Assembly: GCA_029259715.1 (NCBI GenBank)
Contig: JAJDEP010000003.1
Location: 124,001 to 188,000 of the forward strand
Direction of reading: 5' to 3'
Source: Planctomycetota bacterium
GTDB taxonomy: Bacteria; Planctomycetota; B15-G4
DNA: 64,000 nucleotides
Both the position numbers and the translations under genes were made by a program. The notes beneath the pieces are model-generated. The model did no database searches and had not been told where the DNA came from. It saw only the letters and a program-made list of their open reading frames with translations. This document shows positions 1 through 9,187 of the stretch, piece after piece; the first letter of the stretch is position 1; each line of letters opens with the position of its first letter.

Positions 1-1
1 G

Positions 2-952
2 ATCGCCGAGGGTTTGCTGACCGAAGCCTTCCAGCTGCTCGAGCAGGTCCTCGCGTCCGACCGGGACCAGCCCGAAGCGCTGGCGCTGTTGCACGGCGGC
101 CGCATCCCCGTCGCCGTCCCGCAGCCGCCCCGCGCCGACCTCTCTCCGGACCGCCTCGGCGACCACTACGCAGCGGTGCTCAGCTGGGCGGCGCCCATGC
201 CTCTGGCGCTCCAGGAGATGGCCGTGGCCGCGCTCTCCCCCGACCCGGTGCTGAGAGCCGCCCTCACCGACGGACTGAGGCACCCGGCCCCCGGCACCCG
301 CCGCTTCTCGGCCCTGGCACTGCGTCGCCATTTCACCGGGGACGCTGAGCCCGAGTTGACCCGCAGGGCGCTGGTCGACATCGCACCGAGCGTCCGCATG
401 GAAGCGGCGCTGGCCTTGCGTGAACTCGACGACGGCGAGGGCCTGGCCCTCTGCATCGACGCCTTGCAGCACCCCTCGACCCTGGTGCGCACCCATGCCG
501 CACAGGCCCTGAGCTTGATGGCCGCCCCCCAGGCCGTCGAACCGCTGATCGGCGCCCTGTCCGCTGCCGGCACGGCGAGCGCCGGCTCGGGCGGCCGGCG
601 CGCCGCGGTGTTCTTCGGCACCCAGCGGGCCTTCGTCCAGGGCTTCGACGCCCAGGTGGCCAACCAGGCGGCGATCGCCGACCCGATCATCGGCACGGTC
701 CAGTCCGGCGCCTCACTCGACGCTCGCGTGGTCTCCACGGGCCCCGTGGGCACCACTACGGAGCGACGTGCCCTGCGGACGGCGCTCGAGACCGTCACCG
801 GTCAGCGCATCGGCAGTACCGCCGCGGCGTGGGACCGCTGGTGGCGGCGCGAGGGCCAGGCCTGGCGGGCTGCCCACACACCTGAGGTCGCCCCGACGAC
901 GCCTACCGCCGAGCCGGATCCCTCGGCCCCTGCCTTTGGCGAGGTGTGGTGA
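2..952 (+). CDS. HEAT-repeat protein, C-terminal part (5'-truncated by window edge)
   Basis: The reading frame is open to the first base of the window, so the true start lies upstream; the TTG at 14 is probably internal. The first visible residues (LLTEAFQLLEQVLASDRDQ) look like the end of a TPR helix pair. Residues about 60-180 form helical repeats of HEAT type, with the LVRTHAAQALSLMAAPQAVE segment typical of PBS-lyase HEAT repeats. After that comes a less regular region ending in a Pro/Thr-rich tail. Such proteins usually act as protein-binding scaffolds; no catalytic motif is visible. It ends 19 bp before the convergent gene at 972. The HEAT call is solid, the role unknown. Confidence 0.7.
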   Translation: MAEGLLTEAFQLLEQVLASDRDQPEALALLHGGRIPVAVPQPPRADLSPDRLGDHYAAVLSWAAPMPLALQEMAVAALSPDPVLRAALTDGLRHPAPGTRRFSALALRRHFTGDAEPELTRRALVDIAPSVRMEAALALRELDDGEGLALCIDALQHPSTLVRTHAAQALSLMAAPQAVEPLIGALSAAGTASAGSGGRRAAVFFGTQRAFVQGFDAQVANQAAIADPIIGTVQSGASLDARVVSTGPVGTTTERRALRTALETVTGQRIGSTAAAWDRWWRREGQAWRAAHTPEVAPTTPTAEPDPSAPAFGEVW

Positions 953-971
953 CCCCACCGAACCCGCAGGG

Positions 972-3086
972 TCAGCGCTCCGACGGCTTCTTGTGGACGG
1001 TCACCGAGCGGTAGACCTCCGTCAGACCGTCCTCGGAGATGAATCCCCAGCCGAGGGCGCTGTCGTAGAAGTCGACCACTTCGATGATCTCCCGGACCTT
1101 GGGGAAGACCTCGAGCGCCATCGAGAATGCCAGCTCGCGCGCCGACGGCTCGCCGTTCGCACCGCCCTTGCCACCGTTCTCGGCACCGAGCATCGCGGGC
1201 AGCCAACCGGCCGCACCCTGCATGGCCGTCACCATGTCGAGCATGTCTTTCTGCAGCGATGCGTAAGAGCTGTAGGTGGCGTAGTAGAGCGGCCGGTCGG
1301 GCATCCCCGAGCGGGTCACGAACTCTTCGTTCTCGGTGATGTTCGGGTACTCGCCCGCATAGGTCTCGAGCACGTAGCTGATGGCCTCCGGCGCCGTGCT
1401 GGCGACCCACATGTCGCCGACCGATCCCATCAACAACTCGCGCTGCCCCATCATGTTGATGCTGACCCGCAGCATCCCGGGGAAGGGATCGTTGGTCTTC
1501 TCGACCTGCAGGTCCGAGGGGACCACGAAGCGCACGAATTCGGGCAGGTTGCGGGCGATGAGTGAGAGCTGGCGGTTGGCATCGTCCACGAAGGCGCCCC
1601 CCGCCGAGATCGCACGGGCGGCCCGCTTCCACAGGCTGCGCGCCGCCGTCGGGTTGCTGCTGCGCGCCAAGAAGACCATGTCCTCGCTGTGGTTGGCCGT
1701 CGGCTGGCGCGCCGGGAATGTGCTGAAGCTCACGGCGCTGAACAGGACCGGCAGCAACTCGTCGCGGACGTCGATGCCGATCGCAGCCTGGGCCAGGTCG
1801 TAGGCCGCCAGCGCCTTGTCCCCGTCGGGGACGCGCGTTTCGATGAAGTCGAGCGCCCAGTCGTGGAGCGGGCCCACCTCGAGACCGGCATAGGTGAAGA
1901 AGCCGGTGGCGTCCGCCGGCACCGCATCGATCAGCCCGGGATCGTTCCGCAGGCCGAACCCCGAGAGGAAGATGGGGTTCTTCAGCGTCTCCGGGCGGTC
2001 GACGTAGCGGATGACCGTGTCGCTCACGAGCAGCACGTCGTCCTCGATGTAGCTGTAGGCGGAGATCGACTCCATCACGCCCACCAGGTCAGCGATCTCG
2101 GTCACGACCTCACGGATCATCTGCGCCTCGCCGGATTGCGCGCCCATCTGACCGAGGACCCCCTTCTCCACGAACCCCAGCACGCTGTCGAACATGTTGG
2201 GGAAGTCCATGTAGAAGAGCTGGGTCACCGCGCTCGGGTGGTTGCCGCGGGCCCGCTGGAAACGCTCGTTGTCGGTGAGCGTCTTGCGAGACCCTCCGTT
2301 CAAGGACTCGAGGGCGAAGTCGATCATGCTCTCGCCCGTCGAGAAGGGCTCGAAGCCGAAGAGCATGTGATCGCCCTGGAATGCGAGCTGCACGCCGACG
2401 GGCTTCGAGTGCGAGACGTAGATCGGCTTGCCCTCGGCGTCGAACTTGCCGCCATGCCAGGAGCCCACCACGGCCAACTCGTAGACGGTGCTCTCACCGC
2501 TGGCGGCCAACTCGGCAGCCGCCGGGAATTGGTGGCTGCCCTCGAAGACCTGACTCTTGGCGCCCTTGCCATGGGTGGCCGTGAGCTGGAGTTCACCGCT
2601 CAGGCCCACCAGCCCCGCCAACAGGTCACGCATCGACTGGTGCACTCCGGCGCTCGACCCCTCGGGCAATTCCCAGCCGAGCAGAATCGTGTCGCTCGGC
2701 GCCGGCTGTCCCGGGTCCATGCGCATCGAGCGGGCGAAGAGGAAGTTGCCGGCGCTGATCTGATCCCACGGCACGTCGCTCACCAACTGCGAGATGTGTC
2801 CGTGGAGCTGACTCACCATCTGGGAGTCCTCCGGCGGCAGCGCCGCCTTCAGCACGTCGAGCGCGAGCAGATCGAAGCGCGCGTCCAAGATCGCGTCGGT
2901 GATCTCCTGGTAGTACCCCTGGAGCGTCCCGGACATGGCTCCCGGCTCGGCGTACACGTACATGTAGACGTCCGGGGGTACGGCGTCCTTGAGGTCTTGC
3001 CCGTGGGCGACCGTGACGGGGCCGAGGAGTGCTGTACCGGCCATCGAGCAGCCGAGGACGACGCGGTGGACAAGGGAGCGACGCAT
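972..3086 (-). CDS. Secreted protein of unknown function (DUF3352-like)
   Basis: A 704-residue protein starting at an ATG that has AAGGAG about 10 nt upstream. The N-terminus (two Arg, then a hydrophobic stretch ending VAHG, with Q next) is a standard Sec signal peptide, so the product is probably exported. The body has no cysteine-rich or catalytic motif that I recognise. Its layout, with long alternating alpha/beta segments and the early phrase PPDVYMYVYAEPGAMSG, resembles large exported planctomycetal proteins of the DUF3352 type, but I cannot confirm the family by eye. It is divergent from sufS, and the 229-bp gap between them holds a 14-bp palindrome (3201-3214). Confidence 0.6.
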   Translation of the reverse strand: MRRSLVHRVVLGCSMAGTALLGPVTVAHGQDLKDAVPPDVYMYVYAEPGAMSGTLQGYYQEITDAILDARFDLLALDVLKAALPPEDSQMVSQLHGHISQLVSDVPWDQISAGNFLFARSMRMDPGQPAPSDTILLGWELPEGSSAGVHQSMRDLLAGLVGLSGELQLTATHGKGAKSQVFEGSHQFPAAAELAASGESTVYELAVVGSWHGGKFDAEGKPIYVSHSKPVGVQLAFQGDHMLFGFEPFSTGESMIDFALESLNGGSRKTLTDNERFQRARGNHPSAVTQLFYMDFPNMFDSVLGFVEKGVLGQMGAQSGEAQMIREVVTEIADLVGVMESISAYSYIEDDVLLVSDTVIRYVDRPETLKNPIFLSGFGLRNDPGLIDAVPADATGFFTYAGLEVGPLHDWALDFIETRVPDGDKALAAYDLAQAAIGIDVRDELLPVLFSAVSFSTFPARQPTANHSEDMVFLARSSNPTAARSLWKRAARAISAGGAFVDDANRQLSLIARNLPEFVRFVVPSDLQVEKTNDPFPGMLRVSINMMGQRELLMGSVGDMWVASTAPEAISYVLETYAGEYPNITENEEFVTRSGMPDRPLYYATYSSYASLQKDMLDMVTAMQGAAGWLPAMLGAENGGKGGANGEPSARELAFSMALEVFPKVREIIEVVDFYDSALGWGFISEDGLTEVYRSVTVHKKPSER

Positions 3087-3200
3087 GGGCTCAGGCTCCT
3101 TGGGAGGCTGCCGAGGGATCGAAGGACATGCATTGTTTTCGCCGGGTCAGCGGAAGCACACAAGGCGCGGAATCGGGCCCTGGACCCCTGCCACGAAGCC

Positions 3201-3214
3201 GACACATCTGTGTC
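3201..3214. promoter_or_regulatory. 14-bp palindrome between sufS and its divergent neighbour
   Basis: GACACA and TGTGTC are perfect inverted arms around TC. It lies 115 bp upstream of the leftward gene's start and 101 bp upstream of sufS. It shares the GACAC/GTGTC half-sites of the palindrome at 16008-16019, but with four bases between them. Confidence 0.4.
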
Positions 3215-3315
3215 ACCGGCCGGGCGCGAGAGGGTCGTGAGAGGACTCCACGCGTTACGCTGGCGGTTCGAATCGGCGTCCCGGGACGACCCGCGGAGGC
3301 GCCGGGGAGGCTCAC

Positions 3316-4548
3316 TTGACGACCGGCACCGACCTCGACCTCACCGCCCTGCGGGCCCACTTCCCCCTGCTCTCCCGTGAGCAGGGCGGGCGCCCGCTGG
3401 TCTATCTCGACAACGCCGCAACGAGCCAGAAACCCGACGTCGTCCTGGAGGCGATGAACCGCTTCTACGAAACCTCCTGCGCCAACGTGCACCGCGGTGT
3501 CCATGCTCTGTCGCGGGCTGCCACCGAAGCTTACGAAGGCGCCCGCCGCACCATGGCGCGTTTCGTCGGCGCCACCGATCCGCGCGAGATCGTGTTCACC
3601 CGCGGCGCCACGGAAGCGCTCAACATCGTGGCGGCCAGCTTCTCCGCCGCCCATCTGCGTCCGGGCGATCGAGTCATCCTCAGCGGCCTCGAGCATCACA
3701 GCGACATCGTCCCCTGGCAGATGGCCTGCGACGCCCGCGGTGCCTCCCTGGGCGTCCTGCCCGTGAATGCTGAGGGCGCCCTCGACCTCGCCCCCCTCGA
3801 CGCCCTGCTGGCCCCGCCCACCAAGATCCTCTGCCTGGTCCACGTGTCCAACGCCCTGGGCACGCTCAACCCCATCGAGACCATCTGCGCGCGCGCCCGC
3901 GCGGCCGGCGTCCGCGTGCTCGTCGACGGCGCTCAGGCCGCACCGCACCTGCCCATCGACGTCGGCGCCCTCGGGTGCGATTTCTACACGCTCTCCGGTC
4001 ACAAGATGTACGGCCCCACGGGCACGGGCGTCCTCTGGGGCCGTGGCGACCTGCTCAACGCGCTGCCGCCCTTCCTCGGGGGCGGCGACATGATCAAGTC
4101 CGTGACCTTCGAGCACACCGAGTACGCCGAGATCCCCGCCCGCTTCGAGGCCGGGACGCCCAACATCGCCGGCGCCATCGGCCTCGGCGCCGCCGCCGAG
4201 TTCCTCATGAGCCACGACCGCGCCGCCGTCCTCGAGCACGAATGCGCCCTCTATGCACACATGGTCGCCGGGTTGCAGGCGATCAGCGGGGTGCGCCTGG
4301 TCGGCACGGCACCGGGGCGTCTGGCCTCACAGTCGTTCCTGGTCGGCGACGCCCCGGCTCACGACGTGGCCACGCTCATCGACCAGCACGGCATCGCGGT
4401 CAGGAGCGGGCACCACTGCACTCAACCGCTCATGCAGCGACTCGGGATCAGCGGCACGGTGCGCGCCTCCCTCGGGATGTACAACACCACCGAGGAGATC
4501 GACCGCCTGCTCGCCGCCGTCGTCGATGCCCGCGACATGCTGGCCTGA
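3316..4548 (+). CDS. sufS: Cysteine desulfurase, SufS type
   Basis: PLP-dependent enzyme that removes sulfur from L-cysteine, giving alanine and an enzyme persulfide for Fe-S cluster assembly in the cytoplasm. The 410-residue length is normal for SufS. The N-terminus contains YLDNAATSQKP. The PLP lysine is K230 in SGHKMYGP. The persulfide cysteine is C368 in RSGHHCTQP, in the short loop typical of group II desulfurases rather than the longer IscS/NifS loop. The start is TTG at 3316, five bases after GGGGAGG. No sufBCD or sufE genes are nearby, so it appears to be a stand-alone copy. The next gene is convergent. Confidence 0.93.
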   Translation: MTTGTDLDLTALRAHFPLLSREQGGRPLVYLDNAATSQKPDVVLEAMNRFYETSCANVHRGVHALSRAATEAYEGARRTMARFVGATDPREIVFTRGATEALNIVAASFSAAHLRPGDRVILSGLEHHSDIVPWQMACDARGASLGVLPVNAEGALDLAPLDALLAPPTKILCLVHVSNALGTLNPIETICARARAAGVRVLVDGAQAAPHLPIDVGALGCDFYTLSGHKMYGPTGTGVLWGRGDLLNALPPFLGGGDMIKSVTFEHTEYAEIPARFEAGTPNIAGAIGLGAAAEFLMSHDRAAVLEHECALYAHMVAGLQAISGVRLVGTAPGRLASQSFLVGDAPAHDVATLIDQHGIAVRSGHHCTQPLMQRLGISGTVRASLGMYNTTEEIDRLLAAVVDARDMLA

Positions 4549-4564
4549 GTCCCGGTCTCGGCGG

Positions 4565-4972
4565 TCAGCCGGCGGACTTCTCGACGGGTCCCGACAACGG
4601 CACTGGATCGAAATTCTCGTCGACCGCGACCATGGTGACCAGGGCCTCGGTGACGGGCACCACCTCCGTCAGATCCTGCCGCCGGTGCGCGAAGACGCAG
4701 ACCTTCACCGTCACGGACGTCCGTCCCCGCCGGACCGTTTCGGTGTAGAGCGACACCAGGTCCCCCACGAAGATGGGCTTCTTGAACTCCACCTTGTCCA
4801 TGGCGACGGTCACCACCGTCCCGGGATGATGCCGGTGGGCCTCGATGGCGGCCGCGAGGTCGATGTCGGACAGGATCGTGCCGCCGAAGATGGTCCCCAT
4901 CATGTTCGTGTCCTGGGGGCGCATCACACGGCGGATCGTGGGTGAGTCGGTCGGCAGGCAGGAGTCGGTCAT
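4565..4972 (-). CDS. Acyl-CoA thioesterase, YciA-like hotdog protein
   Basis: A 135-residue single hotdog domain that probably hydrolyses acyl-CoA thioesters in the cytoplasm. The N-terminal segment TIRRVMRPQDTNMMGTIFGG followed by a helix with an aspartate (SDIDLAAAIEA) matches the YciA/acyl-CoA hydrolase pattern, where this Asp is the usual catalytic residue. VEFKKPIFVGDLVSLYTETV is the conserved central strand. Its stop is 16 bp from the sufS stop (convergent), so the two genes are not co-transcribed. Substrate chain length cannot be read from the sequence. Confidence 0.85.
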   Translation of the reverse strand: MTDSCLPTDSPTIRRVMRPQDTNMMGTIFGGTILSDIDLAAAIEAHRHHPGTVVTVAMDKVEFKKPIFVGDLVSLYTETVRRGRTSVTVKVCVFAHRRQDLTEVVPVTEALVTMVAVDENFDPVPLSGPVEKSAG

Positions 4973-5170
4973 CGCCTCAGCCTAAGGTCGCCGGGGGGCT
5001 GGAACCACCCGACTCCGAGGTCCGCCGATTGGGGCCGGGATCCATTCCGAGACGCTCCCCCGGATCGGTGAATCGCTGCAACAATGGCGCCCTCCCCGAG
5101 ACATGCAGCCGGAAGATCCGGGCAGCCACACTCCGGGCCCGCTGCCCATCCCTCGAGAAGGAGTCGCACC

Positions 5171-6139
5171 TTGTTCCGCATCGCCGCCACCATCCTCGCC
5201 GTGCTCTCCTTCACGACCGCCGTCGAGGCCCAACTCGCCGTGACCGAAGTGCTGCCCAACCCGAGTGGGGGCGGCGACCAGATCGTCGAACTCACCAACG
5301 TCACCGGAGTCAATCAGGACGCAGCCGGCTGGTTCATCTGCTGGCAGTTCCTCTACTACGAGATCCCCTCGCCCCACATCCTGGCGCCGGGCGCATCCGT
5401 GAGGTTGCACGTCAACTCGAACGGCGTGGACACCGCCTCGGACCTGTTCATGGGCGCCATCTTCGCACCGCTCGGCGTGGCCGCCGACGCGATCACGCTC
5501 TACGTGCCGGGCAACGGCAGCTTTGCCTTCTTCAACAACGACAACAACATCGCCGATGCCGTGCAGTATGGCGCCGGCAACCAGCCGCGCATCGGGCAAG
5601 CGGTCAATGCCGGCGAGTGGGACTCCGCCACCGCCTTCGCGCCCTCGCCCGCCCTCGACGTCTCGGTGGCCTACGACGGCACCGGTGACGCCTCCACCGA
5701 CTGGTTCCGGGACGTGAGCCCCACGCTCGGCGCCCCCAACGTGACGCCCGGCTCGGGCGCCTCCACCGTGGGCACGGGCTGCGGTGCCGTCTCGGCGCCG
5801 GTGCTGACGAGCGTGTCCCATCCGGCCCAGGGCAACCAGGACTTCCGCATCGAGCTCGACACGTCCAATCCGAGCTCGGCGGCCTTGTTCTGGTTCAACG
5901 TCGGCGGACCGGACTTCGTGCCCGTGCACGGCGGCGCCTGCACCCTGCACGTCCCCGTCGGCACGCCGTTCTTCGAGTTCATCTTCTTCACGAACGGGGC
6001 CGGCGAGATCAACCTGCCGACGACCATCCCCGACAACCCCTCTCTGCCGGGCTTGACCCTGACCTTCCAATACCTGGTCGCGAACGCCGGGCCGTTCCCG
6101 CCGTTCGACATGAGCAACGGGCTGGTCTTGACCTTCTGA
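5171..6139 (+). CDS. Secreted lamin-tail-domain (LTD) protein
   Basis: I place the start at TTG 5171: AGAAGGAG lies 7 nt before it, and it opens directly into a signal peptide (LFRIAATILAVLSFTTAVEA, cleavage before Q). The 322-residue product has an LTD domain from about residue 22 to 165. Its marks are an opening VTEVLPNPSGGGDQIVELTN, a central LAPGASVRLH and a closing PTLGAPN. LTD domains are immunoglobulin-like folds found in secreted nucleases and surface proteins. No nuclease domain is attached here. The last ~110 residues form a second beta-rich module ending in SNGLVLTF that resembles the end of the secreted protein at 24995-27352. A surface or extracellular role is inferred. Confidence 0.75.
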   Translation: MFRIAATILAVLSFTTAVEAQLAVTEVLPNPSGGGDQIVELTNVTGVNQDAAGWFICWQFLYYEIPSPHILAPGASVRLHVNSNGVDTASDLFMGAIFAPLGVAADAITLYVPGNGSFAFFNNDNNIADAVQYGAGNQPRIGQAVNAGEWDSATAFAPSPALDVSVAYDGTGDASTDWFRDVSPTLGAPNVTPGSGASTVGTGCGAVSAPVLTSVSHPAQGNQDFRIELDTSNPSSAALFWFNVGGPDFVPVHGGACTLHVPVGTPFFEFIFFTNGAGEINLPTTIPDNPSLPGLTLTFQYLVANAGPFPPFDMSNGLVLTF

Positions 6140-6273
6140 AGATCCGGGCCGCGATCTCGTCCGGCGCGGCCGGATTCAAGTCGTCCCGACGCGCTGACGA
6201 TCCGTCAGTGGCGGTGCTTCCGCGCCCTCGGGCGTTGTCGCGAAACGCCGGAGAAGGGCCCCCGAATAACTTG

Positions 6274-6299
6274 GAATGAGGCCCGACCGGCCCTCATTC
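6274..6299. repeat. Inverted repeat before the pseudopilin operon
   Basis: Arms GAATGAGG (6274-6281) and CCTCATTC (6292-6299) are perfectly complementary around a 10-nt GC-rich loop. It lies 50 bp before the first pseudopilin gene and 135 bp after the previous stop. There is no T-run on either side, so it may be a 5'-UTR hairpin or an operator rather than a strong terminator. Confidence 0.35.
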
Positions 6300-6349
6300 G
6301 TCCCCCGTCGAAGCCGAAGGACTAGGTCAAGGCTCCCTGGTTCCCGGTC

Positions 6350-7639
6350 ATGTTCCGCTCCCCATCAACGACTCTCGTCGCTCGACGCGCCACCGGCTTC
6401 GCGTTGGTGGAACTGCTGCTGGCGCTGACCCTCGGGTCGGTGCTGCTGATCGCCTTGGCGGACGCCGCCCACATGCTCGGCTTGCAGGTGGAAGACCTGC
6501 GTGACGAGGTGGACCACAGCGGCGACGACGCCCTGGCCGAGATGCAGGCCGCCGTGCGCCGGGCCTGGTGGGTCGATGCCGACGCCACGTCGCTGCGTGT
6601 GGCCGACCCCTTTGGCAACATCACCGAGTACGCCCTCGAGAACAACGCGCTCGTGGTCCGCCGGCCCGGTGGCGAGGAAGGCGAGCTGGTCTCCGACGTC
6701 ACCGGAATCACCCTCGACGTGCAGACCACCCAGCGGCTGCGTGAGGACACCCCCCTCAACAGCGCCGGGACCTGGTGGACGGCGGCGGCTCCCGGTAGCC
6801 CCGACACCCTCGACCTCGACGACGGCGACGAGGTGGCCCTCGGCTTCACGGTCTCACCGGCGGCCCCCGCCTCGGTGAACACGGTCTCCGGTGTGGACGA
6901 ACAGCTGGTCCAGGCGAACCTCGACAGCATCACGCTCACCGCCGCCTTCATCGACCTCAGCCCCCACATCTTCTGCCACCTGCACGCCTCGCCGCCGCAC
7001 AACCCCAACCACGCGGCGAACACCGGCGTGCTGACCTTCGAACTCTACGAGGCCCGGGTGCCCGGCAACCCCCAGCCCCACGGACCGCTGCTCGCCTCCA
7101 CCAGCATCGGCGCCCACCAACTCCCGGCGGGCACCGTGATGTGGTGGGACACCATCGCCCTGCAGGCCGTCGCTCCGCCCGCCGGCGTGGCCTGGGGCTG
7201 GTGGAACTCGAACGCCCACGTGATCCCCATCAACATCGCGCCCACGGCGCCCGTCACCATCGGTCTCGCGGGCATGGGCGCTGTCGTCGAGCCGGGACGC
7301 GCCTACACCCTCGTCGTGCGACTCACCGGCCGGGCCGAAGTCACCCTCGCGACGACCTCCCGCGCCAACGCTGTCCAGTCCGAAGTGGCCTTGAAGCGGG
7401 CTGGAGAGTCGGTGCGGACGCCGCAGGCCCTGGACGTCCCGCGCAGTCTCGCCGGCACGCGCACCTTCACCCAGACCTCCGAACACGCTGCGGTTTCCAG
7501 CGTCGGCATCACCCTCCAGCCGGCCCGGGCCGCGCCGATCACCGGCTCCGCCTCCGTCTCAGGACAGATGGTGGCCCCCGACGCCTGGACCAGCGTCGTG
7601 CCGGGTGAGGTCCCCGTCCTCGAGCAATCAGGATCCTGA
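6350..7639 (+). CDS. Pseudopilin-like protein (PilW/GspJ type) with extra C-terminal domain
   Basis: A 429-residue protein with a type IV prepilin N-terminus. A 16-residue basic leader ends in Gly, followed by FALVELLLALTLG with Glu at +5, then the usual hydrophobic helix. The prepilin peptidase should cut after that Gly. Residues about 40-180 fit a minor-pilin head of PilW/GspJ type (LRVADPFGNITEYALENNAL is characteristic). Residues about 195-429 are an additional Pro- and Trp-rich beta region not expected in PilW or GspJ. It is first of four linked genes (6350, 7644, 8171, 9188) that together look like a minor pseudopilin set. Confidence 0.75.
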   Translation: MFRSPSTTLVARRATGFALVELLLALTLGSVLLIALADAAHMLGLQVEDLRDEVDHSGDDALAEMQAAVRRAWWVDADATSLRVADPFGNITEYALENNALVVRRPGGEEGELVSDVTGITLDVQTTQRLREDTPLNSAGTWWTAAAPGSPDTLDLDDGDEVALGFTVSPAAPASVNTVSGVDEQLVQANLDSITLTAAFIDLSPHIFCHLHASPPHNPNHAANTGVLTFELYEARVPGNPQPHGPLLASTSIGAHQLPAGTVMWWDTIALQAVAPPAGVAWGWWNSNAHVIPINIAPTAPVTIGLAGMGAVVEPGRAYTLVVRLTGRAEVTLATTSRANAVQSEVALKRAGESVRTPQALDVPRSLAGTRTFTQTSEHAAVSSVGITLQPARAAPITGSASVSGQMVAPDAWTSVVPGEVPVLEQSGS

Positions 7640-7643
7640 AGCC

Positions 7644-8174
7644 GTGCACCGCGATCATCCCCAACGACGCAACGCCGGCGCCGCACCGACTGACTTCGGC
7701 CAGGGCTTCACTCTGATCGAGGTGCTCATGGCCGTGATGCTGCTCGCCATCGTGCTGCCTGCGATCACGGCGGCCACGGGCAACGCCGTCACCGTGAAGT
7801 CCGAGTTGGCCGAGGACGAAGTCAGCGCCGCGATCCTCGCCCGGGAGATCCACGAGATGGCCCGCGGCCTCGCCCGTCAGCCGAGTGGCTCGACCGGCGC
7901 CCGGACCGGGCAAGGCGTCCTGGCTCTCGACTCCCTCGTCGGCGCCCGCTTCTCACCACCGCTACGCTCGGACCGGACGGCCGAATCGACCCGTTCGGAA
8001 TGGACGCAGCAAGTGGACATCGTCGTGTATGCCCTGGATGACCTGCAGGTCCCGACCGGCGAATCCGCGACGCAGGCCTTCTCACGCCACGCCGACCGAC
8101 TCTTGCGCCTGAATGTCACCATGCTCCGCAATGGCGAGGCCGCCGGCGAATTCGGCTGGTGGATCACGCCGTGA
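7644..8174 (+). CDS. Pseudopilin, GspI/PilV-like
   Basis: A 176-residue minor pseudopilin. A leader of about 21 residues ends in Gly before FTLIEVLMAVMLLAIVLPAI, a textbook class III prepilin signal with Glu at +5. The following VKSELAEDEVSAAILAREI segment fits the start of the GspI/PilV globular head. I prefer the GTG at 7644, 4 bp after the upstream stop, to the earlier in-frame GTG at 7605, which would overlap the previous gene by 35 bases. Translation is probably coupled to its neighbours. Its assembly partners are the other three pseudopilins of the operon. Confidence 0.8.
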   Translation: MHRDHPQRRNAGAAPTDFGQGFTLIEVLMAVMLLAIVLPAITAATGNAVTVKSELAEDEVSAAILAREIHEMARGLARQPSGSTGARTGQGVLALDSLVGARFSPPLRSDRTAESTRSEWTQQVDIVVYALDDLQVPTGESATQAFSRHADRLLRLNVTMLRNGEAAGEFGWWITP

Positions 8175-9175
8175 GGCGCCCAGGATCCGGCACCCCTCTC
8201 GAACGTCGTCCGCCTCAGGCGGGCTTCGTCCTCGTCGGCTTCCTGTTGCTCATCTCGCTGGTGACGGTGTTCGGCTCGACCTACCTGCGCCACGTGCTCT
8301 ACGACATGCGCAACTCGGAGTCTTCGCGCCACGTGAGCGACGCCTCCGACGCGGTGGATTCGGCCGTGGCCTACGCCGAGCAGCGCCTGCGCCGGGGCGA
8401 CTTCGACCTGTCCGCCAGCATCGACAACGGCCCACGAGCGGCCCTGCTCACGGCCACCGACCTCGGCGACGGTCACTCCGGCCTCCAGATCCAATCCGTG
8501 GACGTCGACGGCATCGGCGTGACGCTGCTGGCGGAAGTGGCGCTAGTGCCCTCGGTCAACTCGGCGGGCGCCCCCGACGACCTCCCCCGCCTCGACGCCG
8601 CCACGGTGAACGACCTGCTCAACGACCCGGCCGTACCCAAGCTCTCCTACAACGGCACCCAGACCGTGACCGGCGCCGACCTGTACGGCCTCATCATCAT
8701 CGGCAACTCGTCGACCTTGACCCTCGATGACGTGACCGTGCACGGCTGCATCGTCTCCGCGGACGTCCTCACCGCCGCTCCCTTCGGCGCCTACGACGCC
8801 CCGACCGCTCCCTCCCTCATCATCGGCGGCGACGTGCGCGTGCAGGCCGCCGACTTCCTGCCCGGCGTCGCCATGGTCATGCCCGACGGCCTCGTGACGA
8901 CCTCGGCGAGCCCCGCCAGCCTGCAATGCGAGGGCGACCTCGTCGCCCACGACCTCACCGTGAACGGCCTGGGCGCGCTGCGCGGCAACATCGCCACCGC
9001 TCAACCGGCGAGCCTCGACGCCCGCGTGATGCGCCCCGGCGCCGACCGCGGGCCCCGCGCATGGGGCGCCGGCCTGGACGATGTCCAGCAATGGGAGCCG
9101 AGCTTCCTCGCCTTCCTCCCGCGGCACGATGCGGTGCAGGACCTCGGCACCATCACGGGCTTCTCCTTCCCCTGA
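8171..9175 (+). CDS. PilX/GspK-like minor pseudopilin
   Basis: The GTG at 8171 shares GTGA with the stop of the previous gene, so I use it rather than the in-frame GTG at 8159. The 334-residue product has an N-terminal segment G-FVLVGFLLLISLVTVFG after an 18-residue leader. This resembles PilX/GspK prepilins, but Gly stands where Glu is expected at +5, as is common for tip pseudopilins that initiate assembly (GspK). The downstream part is a repetitive beta-rich domain without recognisable motifs. It is the third gene of the pseudopilin operon. Confidence 0.65.
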   Translation: MRRPGSGTPLERRPPQAGFVLVGFLLLISLVTVFGSTYLRHVLYDMRNSESSRHVSDASDAVDSAVAYAEQRLRRGDFDLSASIDNGPRAALLTATDLGDGHSGLQIQSVDVDGIGVTLLAEVALVPSVNSAGAPDDLPRLDAATVNDLLNDPAVPKLSYNGTQTVTGADLYGLIIIGNSSTLTLDDVTVHGCIVSADVLTAAPFGAYDAPTAPSLIIGGDVRVQAADFLPGVAMVMPDGLVTTSASPASLQCEGDLVAHDLTVNGLGALRGNIATAQPASLDARVMRPGADRGPRAWGAGLDDVQQWEPSFLAFLPRHDAVQDLGTITGFSFP

Positions 9176-9187
9176 CGGGCGTCCCCG

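Noticed and set aside
3261..3276. GGTTCGAATC, a T-loop-like sequence suggesting a tRNA.
   Set aside because: The flanking bases cannot form a 5-bp T-stem, and no anticodon or acceptor arm can be drawn around it.
1689..3315. A long plus-strand frame across the large secreted protein gene.
   Set aside because: No start with a ribosome site, His/Arg/Gly-rich shadow composition, and the minus-strand frame has a signal peptide and ribosome site.
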